A stretch of 64,000 bases of DNA. Origin: Cristatella mucedo. Taxonomy: Eukaryota > Bryozoa > Phylactolaemata > Cristatellidae. Positions 35,788 to 46,149 of the stretch are shown piece by piece (position 1 is the stretch's first letter; every line of letters starts with the position of its first letter). The notes under the pieces are model-generated. The model did not search any database and was not told the DNA's origin. It saw nothing but the letters and a program-made list of their open reading frames with translations. Location: contig WPIO01000118.1 in the NCBI GenBank assembly GCA_009760855.2, positions 62,001 to 126,000 of the forward strand, read 5' to 3'. The position numbers were made by a program, and so were the translations under genes.

Positions 35788-38700
35788 CCGTGATCGCGGT
35801 GTATTGCAGTTATTCGTGGGACCCCAACCTTGATGGCCAGTAGCGGTTGCTTTTCACGACCTACGTCCTACGTCCCGAGGTAGTGGGTTCGAATCCTGAG
35901 GTGGGCGATCCTTTATAATAATAATAATAATTCACTTGATAAAGCGCCCTCAGAGAACTTAATCTCTCTCTAGGCGCTTTACATTTGCTGCAAATTGAAA
36001 TGCAACTGAATGGTAAGTAAAATCATGCTTGAAAAACAAACGAAATGAATAATATGGTTAGGGGTGACGTGCACAGGGTCAGCATGCAAATGTGGTTAGT
36101 GGCAGCATGCACAGTGTCAGCAAGCATAAGCACATCAAGGACGAATCACAGGGACCCAGTAAATGCTGTCCTAAATAGGTGTGTTTTTAGGTTCCTTTTA
36201 AATGTGGTCAGGTCAGGGGATGTTCTGATGCAGGTCGGGAGGCAGTTCCAGGCTTTGGGAGCATATGAACTAAATGCACGGTCTCCAAAGGATTTAAGGT
36301 TTGTATGAGGTATTTCTAGACTGTTGGATTCCGAAAAGTGGGTGCTACGATGCTTGGCCTGATGGGGTAGTATATCTGACAGATAGGCTGGAGCCATAGA
36401 ATGAAGGGACCTAAAAGTGAGCGACAAAACCTTGAAGTCTTATCACTGTTGCAAGCGGTGGTGATTGATAGCCGTAAAGGCTCTTCTGCCACTATACAAA
36501 AGAGGCTGTTAAATCAGCTAGTACTGTTTTTTTATCTGGTGCACTGTAAACTCATACGACGTGGTATGCTGCTTCCAAGCACAATTACATTGAACTGACA
36601 GCAAAGGACTGATTATTGAAATAATAAAGATACCATATGCTCTAAACAATGCCGGTGCACACGATGGTGTGCTTACCCTTTATTGCACATAGGGAGTGCG
36701 GATGGCCGACCCAGAATATAACGAATGGCATGTGTATTATGGGAGATCAGCTGCTTGCTATACGCCAAGGCTGTCTAGACTATCTCGACAGGAGTAATAA
36801 CAGCAGCAGCAATAACGATAAGACATCTGTATTGAACCCTAAGACCCACGGGTCTTAGCCCAGAAGGTAAGGTGCTCTTTTCTTAAGAGAATTAAATCTC
36901 TTTCTGGGCACTACATATGCTGGACAGAAAGCATGTCGATTGGTTAGAGATAACATGCATGGTGTCAGCAAGGATAAGCACACACAAAGGACAATTTACA
37001 CGGATGGAGCTCATACTGTGAAGAACAAGTCAGCTTTAGGTTTCTTAGGAGTCATCAAGTAAGTCGGGAGCGAGTTCCAAGCTTGGAAGCAAACGAACAG
37101 ATGGCAGGTCTCCAAAGGATTCGAGGTAGGTTAGAGGCAAAGCTAAACGACTCGAGTCAGACAGGCTAGCTAGCTGTAGGAAGCAAAGCCTGCTTGGGAA
37201 GCATTTACGATAGCTAGAGACACTGCAGGTTGGAATAGACCTCTACAACACAGATGCAACAAAAGAAAGCGTGCATTTTTCTCAACTGGCAAACGAGGTG
37301 GCCTTTTAACTCGCACGACAGACAGAGGAGCAGGTGCACCTTCGAGGGCACCGGCAAGCAGGCATGGCTGCTGACAATTGGCATGAGCAAGACGACTTGG
37401 GTCGCAAATGGCTGACGAAACGCTCGCTGTGTACTCGTCGAGCGACGATGCTGCTTCCAGTAGCCATTGCAGGTGCACTCGCACACGCCTACTGCCAAAC
37501 CCCGAAGCCCTGGCCCGACAGCGCAGCCGGGTAGGCTGCGAAGTCGAGCAGTGGCAGCGCTCACCGGTCGACAGAAGCTCTTCGCCGGCCTGCACTTCCC
37601 TTAGGAAGTAAGCCTGCATAGCTTGCGGATCCCGAGGGTCGGGCATCTACAAAGCAAGTGAAACCACAGCAGTCACAGCCGATGCAGTAAGCACGACTGC
37701 ATCATGGCAGATGGCCCGGCAGCTCACGTGTGCCGGCAGCTGGCAAAGGATAGCAGCCCTGTGCCCTCGGCATGTAGGGGGGGGGGCTGAGGTGGGGTAC
37801 TGACATTGTGACACTGCTGTCTCAACAAAATTTTAAACGAAGCTGAACAAAATCATTTGTTTCTGCAAGTCTGCTCCGTCCGTGAGCATTGTCCCAAGTG
37901 TACTCAAAAAGTGTGCCAAAATTGTGCATGCAAATTGTGCATTGTGCAATTTATCACTTAACAGTTAAATCCTTTACTTTCCAGACTATGACAAGTGCTT
38001 AGAAGAGATTTATCCTACGGTGCTATACAAATGAGTTTAATTACTATCTGCTGGTAGCCTGGGGGTACGGTCCAGGACTACACGATCCAACTGCCAAGCA
38101 ACTGCAGTCAAAGTGAATGCTTCACTTGCAGCAGCAAAGTGAAAGGGGCAGGATAAGGTAAGAGAAACAATAAATACAATATACAATACAACAATAAATA
38201 ACAGCGACCACAACAATGTCGGCACTAGACCACTAGATCTTGAGCAACTTCCACCAAGTCTCTCTATTGCGATTCATATCAAAGACACTCAAATGAGAAG
38301 TGTGAGATCAGTTTAACTCTTTTGTCACAACATCCACAGAGTCAACGCTGCTTCGAGTGTTTACCAACCTTCTCAGGTATGCTGACTTTGGTCGTGCCTC
38401 TGTCCCTGTTCTGCAAGATCCCTCGACAGCTTTTGATATGTTTGATTTCTCTCACTGGCACCGTACTGCAATGGCTTACGTCATACCTAGGTGGAAGATT
38501 AGTGAGTGTAGAGGTCTATAGATGTCAATGGCCAAAGGTCGTCCAGCGAGCCTTTAAAGTAAGGTATCCCCACCCGAGGATACGCTTTAGGCCCACTCCT
38601 TTTACTACTCCCCTTGCCGATGTAATCGCCATGCGTGATCTAGGCTTGCATTTTTACCAGATGACCTGCAGCAATACCCGTGCTTTGATCCTTCCGGGCC

Positions 38701-41700
38701 GTAAGGCATTTGAAAGTCTCTCAGCTCGCTTGCAGCATGTATTGCTGACATTCTCACTTGGATGGTAACAATCTTTCTCAAATTAAATGACGGTAAAACC
38801 AACTTACTAGTTATGGGCAAACTTGAGTGTGACTCTGACATTGAAACACCTAACCTAAAAATGGGCTCGGCCACCATATCTCCTGTAGTCTCTGCACATA
38901 ATCTGGGTTTCCTGTTCTGAACTGATTCGTCATTAGACGATATTATCAGCTCCAGAGTCAAGCCTGCCAACTTTCAGCTAGGCAATATTACAAAAATATT
39001 CGGGCCTGCTTAGCCAAGGATGCTACAGCCAAGCTGGTCCATGCACTTGCGATGTCCAGTCTACCTTTGCAACATGATACAGTTGGGTGCAAAACGGTGC
39101 AGCTAGTCTTGTCTGCCGTGAACGTCACAGTTGCAACGTTTCAGCAGTCTCACCGACCTGCAATGGTTGCCATAGCGTGTCAAATTTGAAGTTCTGTCAC
39201 CGATTTTTAGGTTGCTTCATTCTCTTGCATTGTCGTACCTATCCGAAATCATTCCTTCTTAGGCTTTGCATCGACTAAACCAAACGTAAAAAAAACCTTA
39301 CACTCTACATGTTCCTCAGTCAGTGTAAATTGCTCTTTAAATGCTTATGAGGGCTGACATTGCATGTTTTCAATAGCCAATGACACGCTTGCTTTTCCGC
39401 ATAGGTAAAGTGCCCAGAAAGAGATTTGGTTCTCTTTAGATGCTATTGAAATGTTGTATTATCATCATTATTAGCACTGACATTTTCTGCAACAGAGTTT
39501 GAGAATTAAGGCCCTAAAGGTCAGCTGCTAAGCGGTGACCCGAGCAACAACAAATCGGTGACTTCTGCCGTGCTGCTCTGCTGCCGCAGCACCAAGGGTC
39601 AGCCGAGCAAAGCTAGATCAAACCTAGTAAATTCGTTTTTTTAAACAAAATTAAGGGTCATGTGTATGTACAAAGGTACACAATGTATCCCAAAATGCAG
39701 CAGCATCTATCCTAAAATGAGTATTAACACAATACAATTCATTGACTGAACATGGCCGATACAAAGGCATGCACACGCACACAATCCTTTCCCTCACCCT
39801 CTCTACCCTTCCACTGTCTGCAACTCACACTGCTCACAAGTGCACGTCTACAGTTGAGAACTCACCTCTCCTCCTGCACCCATGCCTGGCTTTGCTGGCT
39901 TCTGCTGCCGCTGTTTACGCCTCCCTGAAACAGCAACGATAATGCATGTAGCAATACCCTGTTCGAACCACTAATTACACGCACAAACCGATCGCACCAT
40001 AAGTCACGGCCATATGGTAAGGACAATGACCTACACCGAGTAGCTGACAGACTGCTACATAAGATCACAATCTTATCATGTTGATGCACGACCAGAGAAA
40101 TAAGATACAGTAGTAAGCTGACACAAGTGCTTCCTGCTACATCCACACAAGTGCTTCCTGCTCAAAAGTGTCGCCGGCTAAATCAGCTCTAATTCATTAA
40201 CAAGTGCCACCTGACTAACAACGCGAGCATCACGACGGTTTCGCTCCCTGCAGCTCGCATTCCCTGCAAATGCATACGAGCCACATGTACAACTGACCAA
40301 CCAGTGCATAGTAGTGCTCCTGCTACATGTATGCTTCTGACCTCGGCTAATAGACCCTGTGCAATCAAATGAAGCTTGATCGCTAGAACTTCAGCTAGTG
40401 GGAGTTGGGGGATCACGTGTTTGAGCCTCAATTTGTACAGCCAAAGTAGGGTGCTTATTTTTGACTGCTTCCTGACCAATTTTGGATCCGAGTATCACGA
40501 GATGAAAAGATGAGATTGGGAATCATGAACTGATATAATAATATTAGCAATAGGAAAACACTGCTATAGCACAATAAGACAAATAAAATCGTTTTCTATA
40601 AACACTTTGCATATACAGAAAAATTAGCATGTCATTTGATCAGTTATAACATGCACGATTATACCATACACAAACAGAAAGAAACAAGTCACACGGACGA
40701 AGCAAATGCTATGAGGATCAAGTCGGTTTCTAGCTTTTTTTTTCATGTTTCGAAGTCAGGGAGTGCTGTGAGTCAGTTGGGAGTGAGTTCAAGGCTTGAA
40801 AGTGTGCGAGCTGAAGGCATGGTCTCCAAAGGAATTATAGTTGGTTAGGGGCACAGCTATACAACTTGAGAGTGGACGAGCTACTTGATGAAGAGCCAGT
40901 GCAGGTCGTGAGAAGTGGTATAATATGGAAGCTGCAACGTTAACGACAAATAAGCCCAGCTGCAGCATTTTGCATCAACTATTAAGCGTCTTATTGCACA
41001 GGCAAGGAGACCTGCAATTAGCAATTAGTGTGCTACAGAAGTCTACAGGGATGCCACGAATGCAAGGACCAGCTTGGCTATGGCATGCTTACCAAAGCAG
41101 GCACAGAATTTTGCAAAGGTAAGTAGCTGATATTAGGCCGACTTGACTGAGAAGCTAATGCAGCCATCTAGTTAGTAAAAGGTCACTTTGGAACCCGACA
41201 TCCAGATTTTGTGCAGATGCTACAAGAGATTTGCTGGCCAAACTCATTTTAAGTTAGTTTTCCAATTTCTGAGTAATAACAATGATAATAATAATAATGC
41301 ACTTGATAAAGTGCCCTCAGAGAACTCAATCTCTTTCTAGGCGCTTCACATTTGCTGCAAAGGGAAGGGCGATTGAATGGTGAGTAATATCATGCTTGAT
41401 AAACAACATGAATAACATGGTTAGGGTTGACATGCACACGGTCAGCATGCAAATGTGGTTAGTGGCAGCATGCACAGTGTCAGCACGCATACGCACATGA
41501 AGTACAAATTACAGGGACCCACTAAATGCTGTCCTAAATAGGTGTGTTTTCAAGTTCTTTTTAAATGTGGTCAAGTCAGGGGATGTTCTGAGGCAGGTCG
41601 AGAGAGAGTTCCAGGCTTTGGAAGTGGTGTGATGTGGCAACTGCGACAAGCCTAGCTGCCGAGTTTTGCACCATCTGTAATCGCCTGATTGCACATGCCG

Positions 41701-43176
41701 GTAGGCCAGCAAGCAGTGAGTTACAGAAGTCAAGACAGGATGTCACAAATGCATGGACCAACTTAGACGTGGTATCCTTATCTAAACAAGCCCGAATTTT
41801 AGCAATGTTATGTAGCTGGAAGTAGGCAGCCTTGACTGTGGAACTGATGTGGTCGTCTAACGAGAGGTCACTTTGGAACATGACACCTAGATTTCTAGCT
41901 GATTCAACAGGAGATATGCTGGCAGAGCCAATTTTGAGTGGCCCATTACTAACAAAAGGTTGGTTTTATCTTTGTACAGCACCATCAGAGACCTCAATCT
42001 CTTTTTAAGCACTTTACAATGCTGTAAAGGCAACATAATCAAATGGTTAGTAGCAATATGCTGATGTCTACAAGCACAACATCGCTAAGAGGTAACATGC
42101 AGATTGTCAACATGCAAACATGGTTAGTAGTAGCATGCACAGTATCACAATGCGTAATAATATATATTAAGGACATAAAGGACAAATCACAAGGGCCCAC
42201 CAAATTTTGCGAGAAACAGGTGCATATTTAGCTTCTTTTTTAAATGCCATCAAGTCAGGGGATGTCGTGACGTCAGTCGAGAGCGTGTTCCAGGCTTTGG
42301 GAGCATACGAACTAGTCATAGTTTCCAAAGGATTCGTACGAGGTATAGCTAACGATTTGTCAGAAAATGGGTGGTACAATGCCTAGCCTAGCGGGGCGTA
42401 GTTCTGATAGGTAGGCTGTAGTCAGAGAATGAAGGGACCTAAAAGTGTGACAGAACCTCGGCAGTCAATACACTGCATGACTGGGGGCCAGTGAAGGTCG
42501 ACTAGAAGTGGTGGCCCTGAGCTAAGTTATAGCAGGACGATAGCCACATGTAGCAGGTTTGAATAATTGGTCTGCAGCTCCTAGAATCAGAAAATATTGC
42601 GCAGCTAGCTCATGAGCTCTATAAAATCCCAATCGGAGTTTGAATTCCCAATAAGCTGCACGCAACCCAAGCCTGGGCACAGTTCGACAGACTTCAACAC
42701 TAAATAGCCATGCTTGTCCCTACATATTCAAAAGAATAGGGCATCCCGATTTTACTGAATAACAATTCTAGCGACTAACAGATAGCCCAGTCAATCAAGC
42801 ATACACTGCATTACAGATTCGAAAGCAAGAAAATAGCGTTCCTTCGTCTAGGTGTCTCAATAGCAAAATAAATTTTCGAATGTGCCACATTCTCAGAGAT
42901 TTACCGAACCTAAGCATAAAGCTTTCCAATAATGAGTGCTTACGCTCGCTATATTAAAGCAGTCCCGAACGCGAACCCCGCCCAACAAAACTATATAAGA
43001 ACCTGGGGAGGACCAAGGTGAAGAATAGTTAACGGCGTTTAATCATCGCTGTACTCACGCTCTCTGACTTTTTCCTTGTATCGAGGGTCGGCTCTTCTCT
43101 TTCTGTCGAAATACACACAATAACCAACGAAAGCGAGTCCAGCGACGCCGGCTGCCACAAGAGCCTTCGACAGCAT
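32235..43176 (-). CDS. TOMM20: TOMM20, mitochondrial outer-membrane import receptor, five coding exons
   Basis: Receptor of the TOM complex that binds amphipathic presequences at the mitochondrial surface (family knowledge). Exons on the minus strand: 43176-43059, 39924-39866, 37646-37565, 32816-32677, 32288-32235. Together they give 453 nt (150 residues plus stop) with matching phases. Residues about 4-22 form the N-terminal membrane anchor (VAAGVAGLAFVGYCVYF), followed by the basic FDRKRRADP stop-transfer patch. Residues 60-133 are the TPR-like receptor domain (EELLSTGQLEEGVEHL, AVAVCGQP, LLSVLQQTL). The tail ends in acidic FEDELE, as usual for the family. Human TOMM20 is 145 residues. The two short exons (2 and 5) are identified by phase, splice sites and similarity only. 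Confidence 0.92.
32677..32816 (-). CDS. TOMM20: TOMM20 exon 4 (TPR-like core)
   Basis: Acceptor TTGTTTCAG; codes GQLEEGVEHLANAVAVCGQP, RQLLSVLQQTLAPQIFQLLL and EKVATTM; donor GTAATA. VCGQP and LLxVLQQTL are diagnostic for TOMM20. If the donor were skipped, translation would stop three codons later (32665), giving 136 residues without the acidic tail. Confidence 0.93.
33376..33453 (-). mobile_element. Very short LINE 3' end
   Basis: AATAATAAGAATGCACTTGA ... TAGGTGCTTTACATT. Flanked on both sides by related ACTTACGTC/GTGG-AAGAT-like sequence, so it sits inside an older repeat. Confidence 0.78.
33455..34725. other. Intronic/flanking DNA without recognisable gene
   Basis: Lies between TOMM20 exons 3 and 4. 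Contains ATTAAAGGGAGAAAGTCCGT at about 33617, resembling ATTAAAGTGAGAAAGTACGT at about 53180, so an unidentified dispersed repeat. Apart from the SINE-like element at 34128-34250, nothing else seen. Confidence 0.4.
34128..34250 (+). mobile_element. SINE1-related tRNA-like element
   Basis: GTCGTGGGTTCGAGTCCTGA contains a B box. Followed by CCCTTTATTGCCGATTGCAA, similar to the SINE1 body. Confidence 0.72.
34726..35390 (+). repeat. Tandem satellite-like repeat, about 150-176-bp units
   Basis: Four diverged units start near 34769, 34919, 35081 and 35257. Each runs GGCCATTG-ATGAGAAC-AAGC-A-T ... TGGGTAA-C ... TTCT-TATAATTTGAAA-C-AAAC-GCAGTT ... GGAAATGGCAG. A further copy in the reverse orientation lies at 28135-28325. 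Confidence 0.75.
35059..35754. repeat. Long near-perfect palindrome (about 330-bp arms)
   Basis: Left arm 35059-35390 reads TGGGCCGAGCCACTGGAGGC-like sequence inward. The right arm 35425-35754 is its reverse complement with very few mismatches (for example GGTCGAG versus GGCCGAG). The centre at about 35407 is a TA-rich spacer. Each arm holds about two units of a 150-176-bp satellite-like repeat that also continues left of the arm. Confidence 0.93.
35755..35786. repeat. (TA)n at the outer end of the palindrome
   Basis: TA repeat directly at the right palindrome border, before the SINE1 host region. Confidence 0.95.
35846..36522 (+). mobile_element. SINE1 copy split by a LINE insertion
   Basis: The tRNA-like head with B box GGTTCGAATCC lies at 35848-35915. 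The 3' half (GCAAGCGGTGGTGATTGATA ... AAAGAGGCTGTTAAATCAGC) lies at 36440-36522. A minus-strand LINE fills the gap. TTAT is present at both junctions, as a short target-site duplication would leave. Confidence 0.85.
35916..36439 (-). mobile_element. CR1/L2-like LINE inserted in SINE1
   Basis: (AAT)n, complete hairpin tail, 3' UTR and an open frame 36427-36146 coding the C-terminus ([33 protein letters not shown]). Precisely bounded by the two SINE halves. Confidence 0.9.
36865..37170 (-). mobile_element. Degenerate LINE 3' part
   Basis: Matches GAGAATTAAATCTCTTTCTG GGCACT and the AGTTCCAAGC-TGG coding-end block on the minus strand. Old copy in a TOMM20 intron. Confidence 0.6.
37565..37646 (-). 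CDS. TOMM20: TOMM20 exon 3 (start of receptor domain)
   Basis: Acceptor GCTTTGTAG; codes MPDPRDPQAMQAYFLREVQA then GEELLST plus one base; donor GTGAGC. It matches the LPDLKDAEAVQKFFLEEIQL region of TOMM20. The leading ATG is internal, not a start. Reading on past the donor loses all similarity. Confidence 0.93.
38320..39475 (+). mobile_element. Old LINE copy with RT remnant
   Basis: SLTGTVLQWLTSYLGGR (about 38440-38500) is the RT palm region of the common LINE. KLNDGKTNLLVMGK-like and DSSLDDIISS-like pieces follow (38770-38960), then the 3' tail AAAGTGCCCAGAAAGAGATT. Heavily frameshifted. Confidence 0.8.
39866..39924 (-). CDS. TOMM20: TOMM20 exon 2 (short basic linker)
   Basis: 59-nt exon between TGTTTCAG and GTGAGT. 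It codes R-RRKQRQQKPAKPGMGAGGE and restores the phase between exons 1 and 3. It corresponds to the RRKKQKLAKERAGLSK linker of vertebrates but is richer in Gln, Pro and Gly. It is too short for ORF-based gene finding. Confidence 0.85.
40535..41270 (-). mobile_element. Degenerate LINE copy
   Basis: Minus-strand match to the coding end (GGGAGTGAGTTCAAGGCTT) and CACATTTCTCGCC-like region near 40900, ending with the DLSL region near 41190. Old. Confidence 0.65.
41277..41960 (-). mobile_element. CR1/L2-like LINE with internal deletion
   Basis: Full tail then coding end, but the sequence jumps at about 41622 from the KAWNSL codons to the CHITPL region, losing roughly 200 bp. An open frame 41881-41576 covers [20 protein letters not shown]. 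Confidence 0.87.
41965..42530 (-). mobile_element. Degenerate LINE copy, head to tail with the previous one
   Basis: CACCATCAGAGACCTCAATC TC and later TCAGGGGATGTCGTGACGTC match the common LINE on the minus strand. Confidence 0.7.
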
Positions 43177-43690
43177 GGTAGGGCTTCGGCTAACTAAACG
43201 GCTACAAGCGAGCTGCTGTAACATAATGCCTATGAATGCTAAGCGACACACGACCGGCTGCTCATGAATTACCGCTGTTTCATTCCCAGTATATTATTTT
43301 TAATTTAAATGTGTTTATAATTTGAGGAGTCAAATTTAGTAACAATTTAGCTACGCCATTGCCTAGGCTAATATTGCTGCTGCCCGCCCCAGCCGCTGAG
43401 AATTTTTGGTCGCTTCGTAGACGCTCGTAAAACTAGGATGGGCTCTACCTTTGACTTTTCGGCAGCGGTTCACCTGTGAGTCCATTACTGCGGGTGTCCG
43501 CTTATGGAGTCGAAGGACGGGCCGACAAAGCCCCACGCAAGAGTTACATAAAGATTTTCATATATTTATTACTAGTATAAATTTCCACATATTCTGGAAA
43601 AGAAGCACGTCAATTGGTTTGCGATTACATTGTAATGCCCCGCGGTTGTGGCCTATGAGCGTGACGGCCAAACCTTGATCACGAACTATA
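42535..43690. promoter_or_regulatory. TOMM20 5' end region
   Basis: Apart from exon 1 (43176-43059), no gene. Sequence upstream of 43176 has no TATA box; the TOMM20 promoter should lie at about 43180-43500 on the minus strand. Confidence 0.35.
43059..43176 (-). CDS. TOMM20: TOMM20 exon 1 (membrane anchor)
   Basis: Codes MLSKALVAAGVAGLAFVGYC then VYFDRKRRADPRYKEKVRE plus one base; donor GTGAGT. The frame stays open upstream with another ATG at 43251, giving a possible 25-residue extension. The start at 43176 is chosen because TOMM20 proteins begin directly before the anchor. Confidence 0.95.
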
Positions 43691-43817
43691 ATAATAATAA
43701 TAATAATATTGCACTTGATAAAGCTCCCTCAGAGAACTTAATCTCTTTCTAGGCGCTTTACATTTGCTGCAAAGTGATATGCAATTGAATAGTAAGTAAA
43801 ATCATGCTTGAAAAACA
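43690..43817 (-). mobile_element. LINE 3' end, left of a repeat-flanked inverted pair
   Basis: (AAT)6 ATTGCACTTGATAAAG, 3' UTR to GAAAAACAA, then abrupt change to repeat R at 43818. Confidence 0.85.
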
Positions 43818-44580
43818 ATGAGTTGAGCCGCTGAATTACAACCGAGCCGCAGATGAAATAGCCACGATAAGCCTTAGCTTATCAGCAGTGTGATGTACCA
43901 TTATGTAAGAACGAGATTATTGCAAGACCAGTCAACCAACGGATTGACTTCAAGGTTTTGTCGCTCACTTTTAGGTCTCTTCATTCTATGGCTCCAGCCT
44001 ACCTTTCAGATATACTACCCCATCAGGCAAAGCATCGTACCACTCGCTTTTCGGAATCCAACAGTCTAGAAATACCTCGTACAAACCTTAAATCCTTTGG
44101 AGACCGTGCATTTAGCTCGTATGCTCCCACAGCCTGGAACTCCCTCCCGACCTGCATCAGAACATCCCCTGACCTGACCACATTTAAAAGAAACTTAAAG
44201 ACATACCTATTTAGGACAGCATTTAGTGGGTCCTTGTGATTCGTCCTCGATGTGCTTATGCGTGCTGACACTGTTCATGCTGCCACTAACCACATTTGCA
44301 TGCTGACCCAGTGCATGTAACCCCTAACCATGTTATTCATTTTGCTTGTTTTTCAAGCATGGTTTTACTTACTATTCTATTGCGTATCACTTTGCAGCAA
44401 ATGTAAAGCGCCTAGAAAGAGATTAAGTTCTCTGAGGGCGCTTTATCAAGTGCAATATTATTATTATTATTAAGACTTATTACCAGGCTATTATATCGAG
44501 TATGAGCCTGACCGCAGTCGCCCCACTTGGAGGAACGGTCTGCCGGTCGGCGAGTCTTGGAGCTGAACTTGATCCTTTAG
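43818..44580 (+). repeat. Repeat R, second copy interrupted by a LINE
   Basis: R sequence at 43818-43928 resumes at 44472-44580 after the 543-bp LINE. The TATA motif is changed (GCTATTATATCGAG). Confidence 0.7.
43929..44472 (+). mobile_element. CR1/L2-like LINE inserted in repeat R
   Basis: Open frame 43958-44239 ([20 protein letters not shown]) plus the full tail and (ATT)n. Repeat R continues on both sides, with AAGAC at each junction. Confidence 0.9.
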
Positions 44581-44600
44581 CGAGTCGGCTGGAAATCACT

Positions 44601-44601
<1 letters not shown>

Positions 44602-44645
<44 letters not shown>
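44602..44645. repeat. (TA)n microsatellite
   Basis: About 21 TA units directly joined to a truncated LINE 3' end. Confidence 0.97.
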
Positions 44646-44648
<3 letters not shown>

Positions 44649-44837
44649 CTCTTTCTAGGCGCTTTACATTTGCTGCAAAGTGAAATGCAATTGAATGGTA
44701 AGTAAAATCATGCTTGAAAAACAAAAAAAATGAATAATATGGTTAGGGGTGACATGCACAGGGTCAGCATGCGAATGTGGTTAGTGGCAGCATGCACAGT
44801 GTCAGCACGCATAAGCACGTCAAGGACGAATCACAAT
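44646..44837 (-). mobile_element. LINE 3' part lacking its terminal hairpin
   Basis: Starts within TCTCTTTCTAGGCGCTTTAC directly after a (TA)n tract, so the outermost 3' bases are replaced by TA repeat. Runs to GACGAATCACA. Confidence 0.82.
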
Positions 44838-44989
44838 TATCTTCTGCATACATCTCAGGTGCCAGGTGCCGGTAGCGATACACATTGCTTCCAGAGGGGG
44901 GCAAAGCTTTGACTAATATCTTAACGTTCTTTGAAGTGATGGTAACAATACTCACAATAAAACTAACATTAAAAAGTTCTTACACCATT

Positions 44990-46140
44990 ATTTAATTAAT
45001 CTTTTTTCATCAGAGGCTGGAAAGGAGGCACGTCAGTATATTAGTGATAATAGCAGGCAAAATTTGTATCGTTAATAGGCACATGAAAGGGAATTTACAC
45101 ATATTTAGAGATGCTGGGAGGCAATGATAAGTTTGTTCTTCCTTTTAAATGCCAAGTCGTGGTAAGTCTCGATGCCAGTCGGTAGCAAGCGTCAGGCTTT
45201 TTGAGCTTAGGAGCTTAAAGCGCCGAGGTTGGTTGCAGGCAAAGCTAAACGACCGAGAATCGGAGGTGTGGGTGGCACTGGAGAAAGCACGACCAGAACG
45301 TATTTCAGACAGGTATGCCAGATCAATAGAAAACAGGGACCTAAACGTAATAGGACCTTGCGATGTCGATGCACTGATTGATAGGGAGCACTTGACTAAC
45401 CCTTCATCATGCAAATTTGAGGCATGATAAGTTGTGTGGATGATTCGCATTCAGAAAAAGAATGCACACCACGCTGTCGGCAGGAACTACGTGTTTAGGC
45501 TTCCATGGCAAGTGATACAGGGTAGCCTCATGTCTATGTATTCAAACCAGACCTGCTATGCATGCTGACACTGCAAATGTCTGTACTAACCAATTGGCAC
45601 GCTTCCTTTCCAGCTTAAGTAAAGTGCTTAGAAAGCGATTAATTCTTCTTAGGAACCTACACGAATTGCTATTATTATCATTCAAGCTGTGACTTATTAT
45701 TACCATGCTATAACTGGGAAATCAGCATCAGTGACGACAATATCATGTTCAAAATTGCAGCACCCTTTAACACGTAAAGAGGACAACACCGTGGATGGAG
45801 CAAATGCTGTTAGAAACAGACGGGTTCTCAACTTCGTCCTAAATACTGACAAATCAGGGGGTTTATGATTTCTGGCAGTATGGAGCTCCACGCTTTAGGG
45901 GCGTTTCAACTAAAGGCACGATCTCCGAAGTATTTGAAGGTGTCTAGAGGTACGGATATATGACCAGAGTCGTGTAAAGGGGATTAATAGAGGAAGTCTG
46001 TGGAGAAAGTAGTTCGGGTGTAGAGATGGAGCAAGAGAGAAAGGACCTGCCAGGAAGTAGCATGAATTTGAGGTCGATGTCGTATCTGATGAGGAGCCTG
46101 AGCTATTTGAAAAGAAGTAGTGCTGCTATGTGCAGTTTTA
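44990..46140. mobile_element. Cluster of old LINE fragments in both orientations
   Basis: Minus-strand remnants at about 45000-45430 and 45690-46140, and a plus-strand 3' tail at about 45535-45685 (AAAGTGCTTAGAAAGCGATT AA). Strongly diverged. Confidence 0.55.
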
Positions 46141-46149
46141 AGCTTTCCC

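Noticed and set aside
37170-37646. 158-residue minus-strand protein as a separate gene
   Set aside because: Only its first 27 codons (up to a GTGAGC donor) match TOMM20; the rest is intron read-through.
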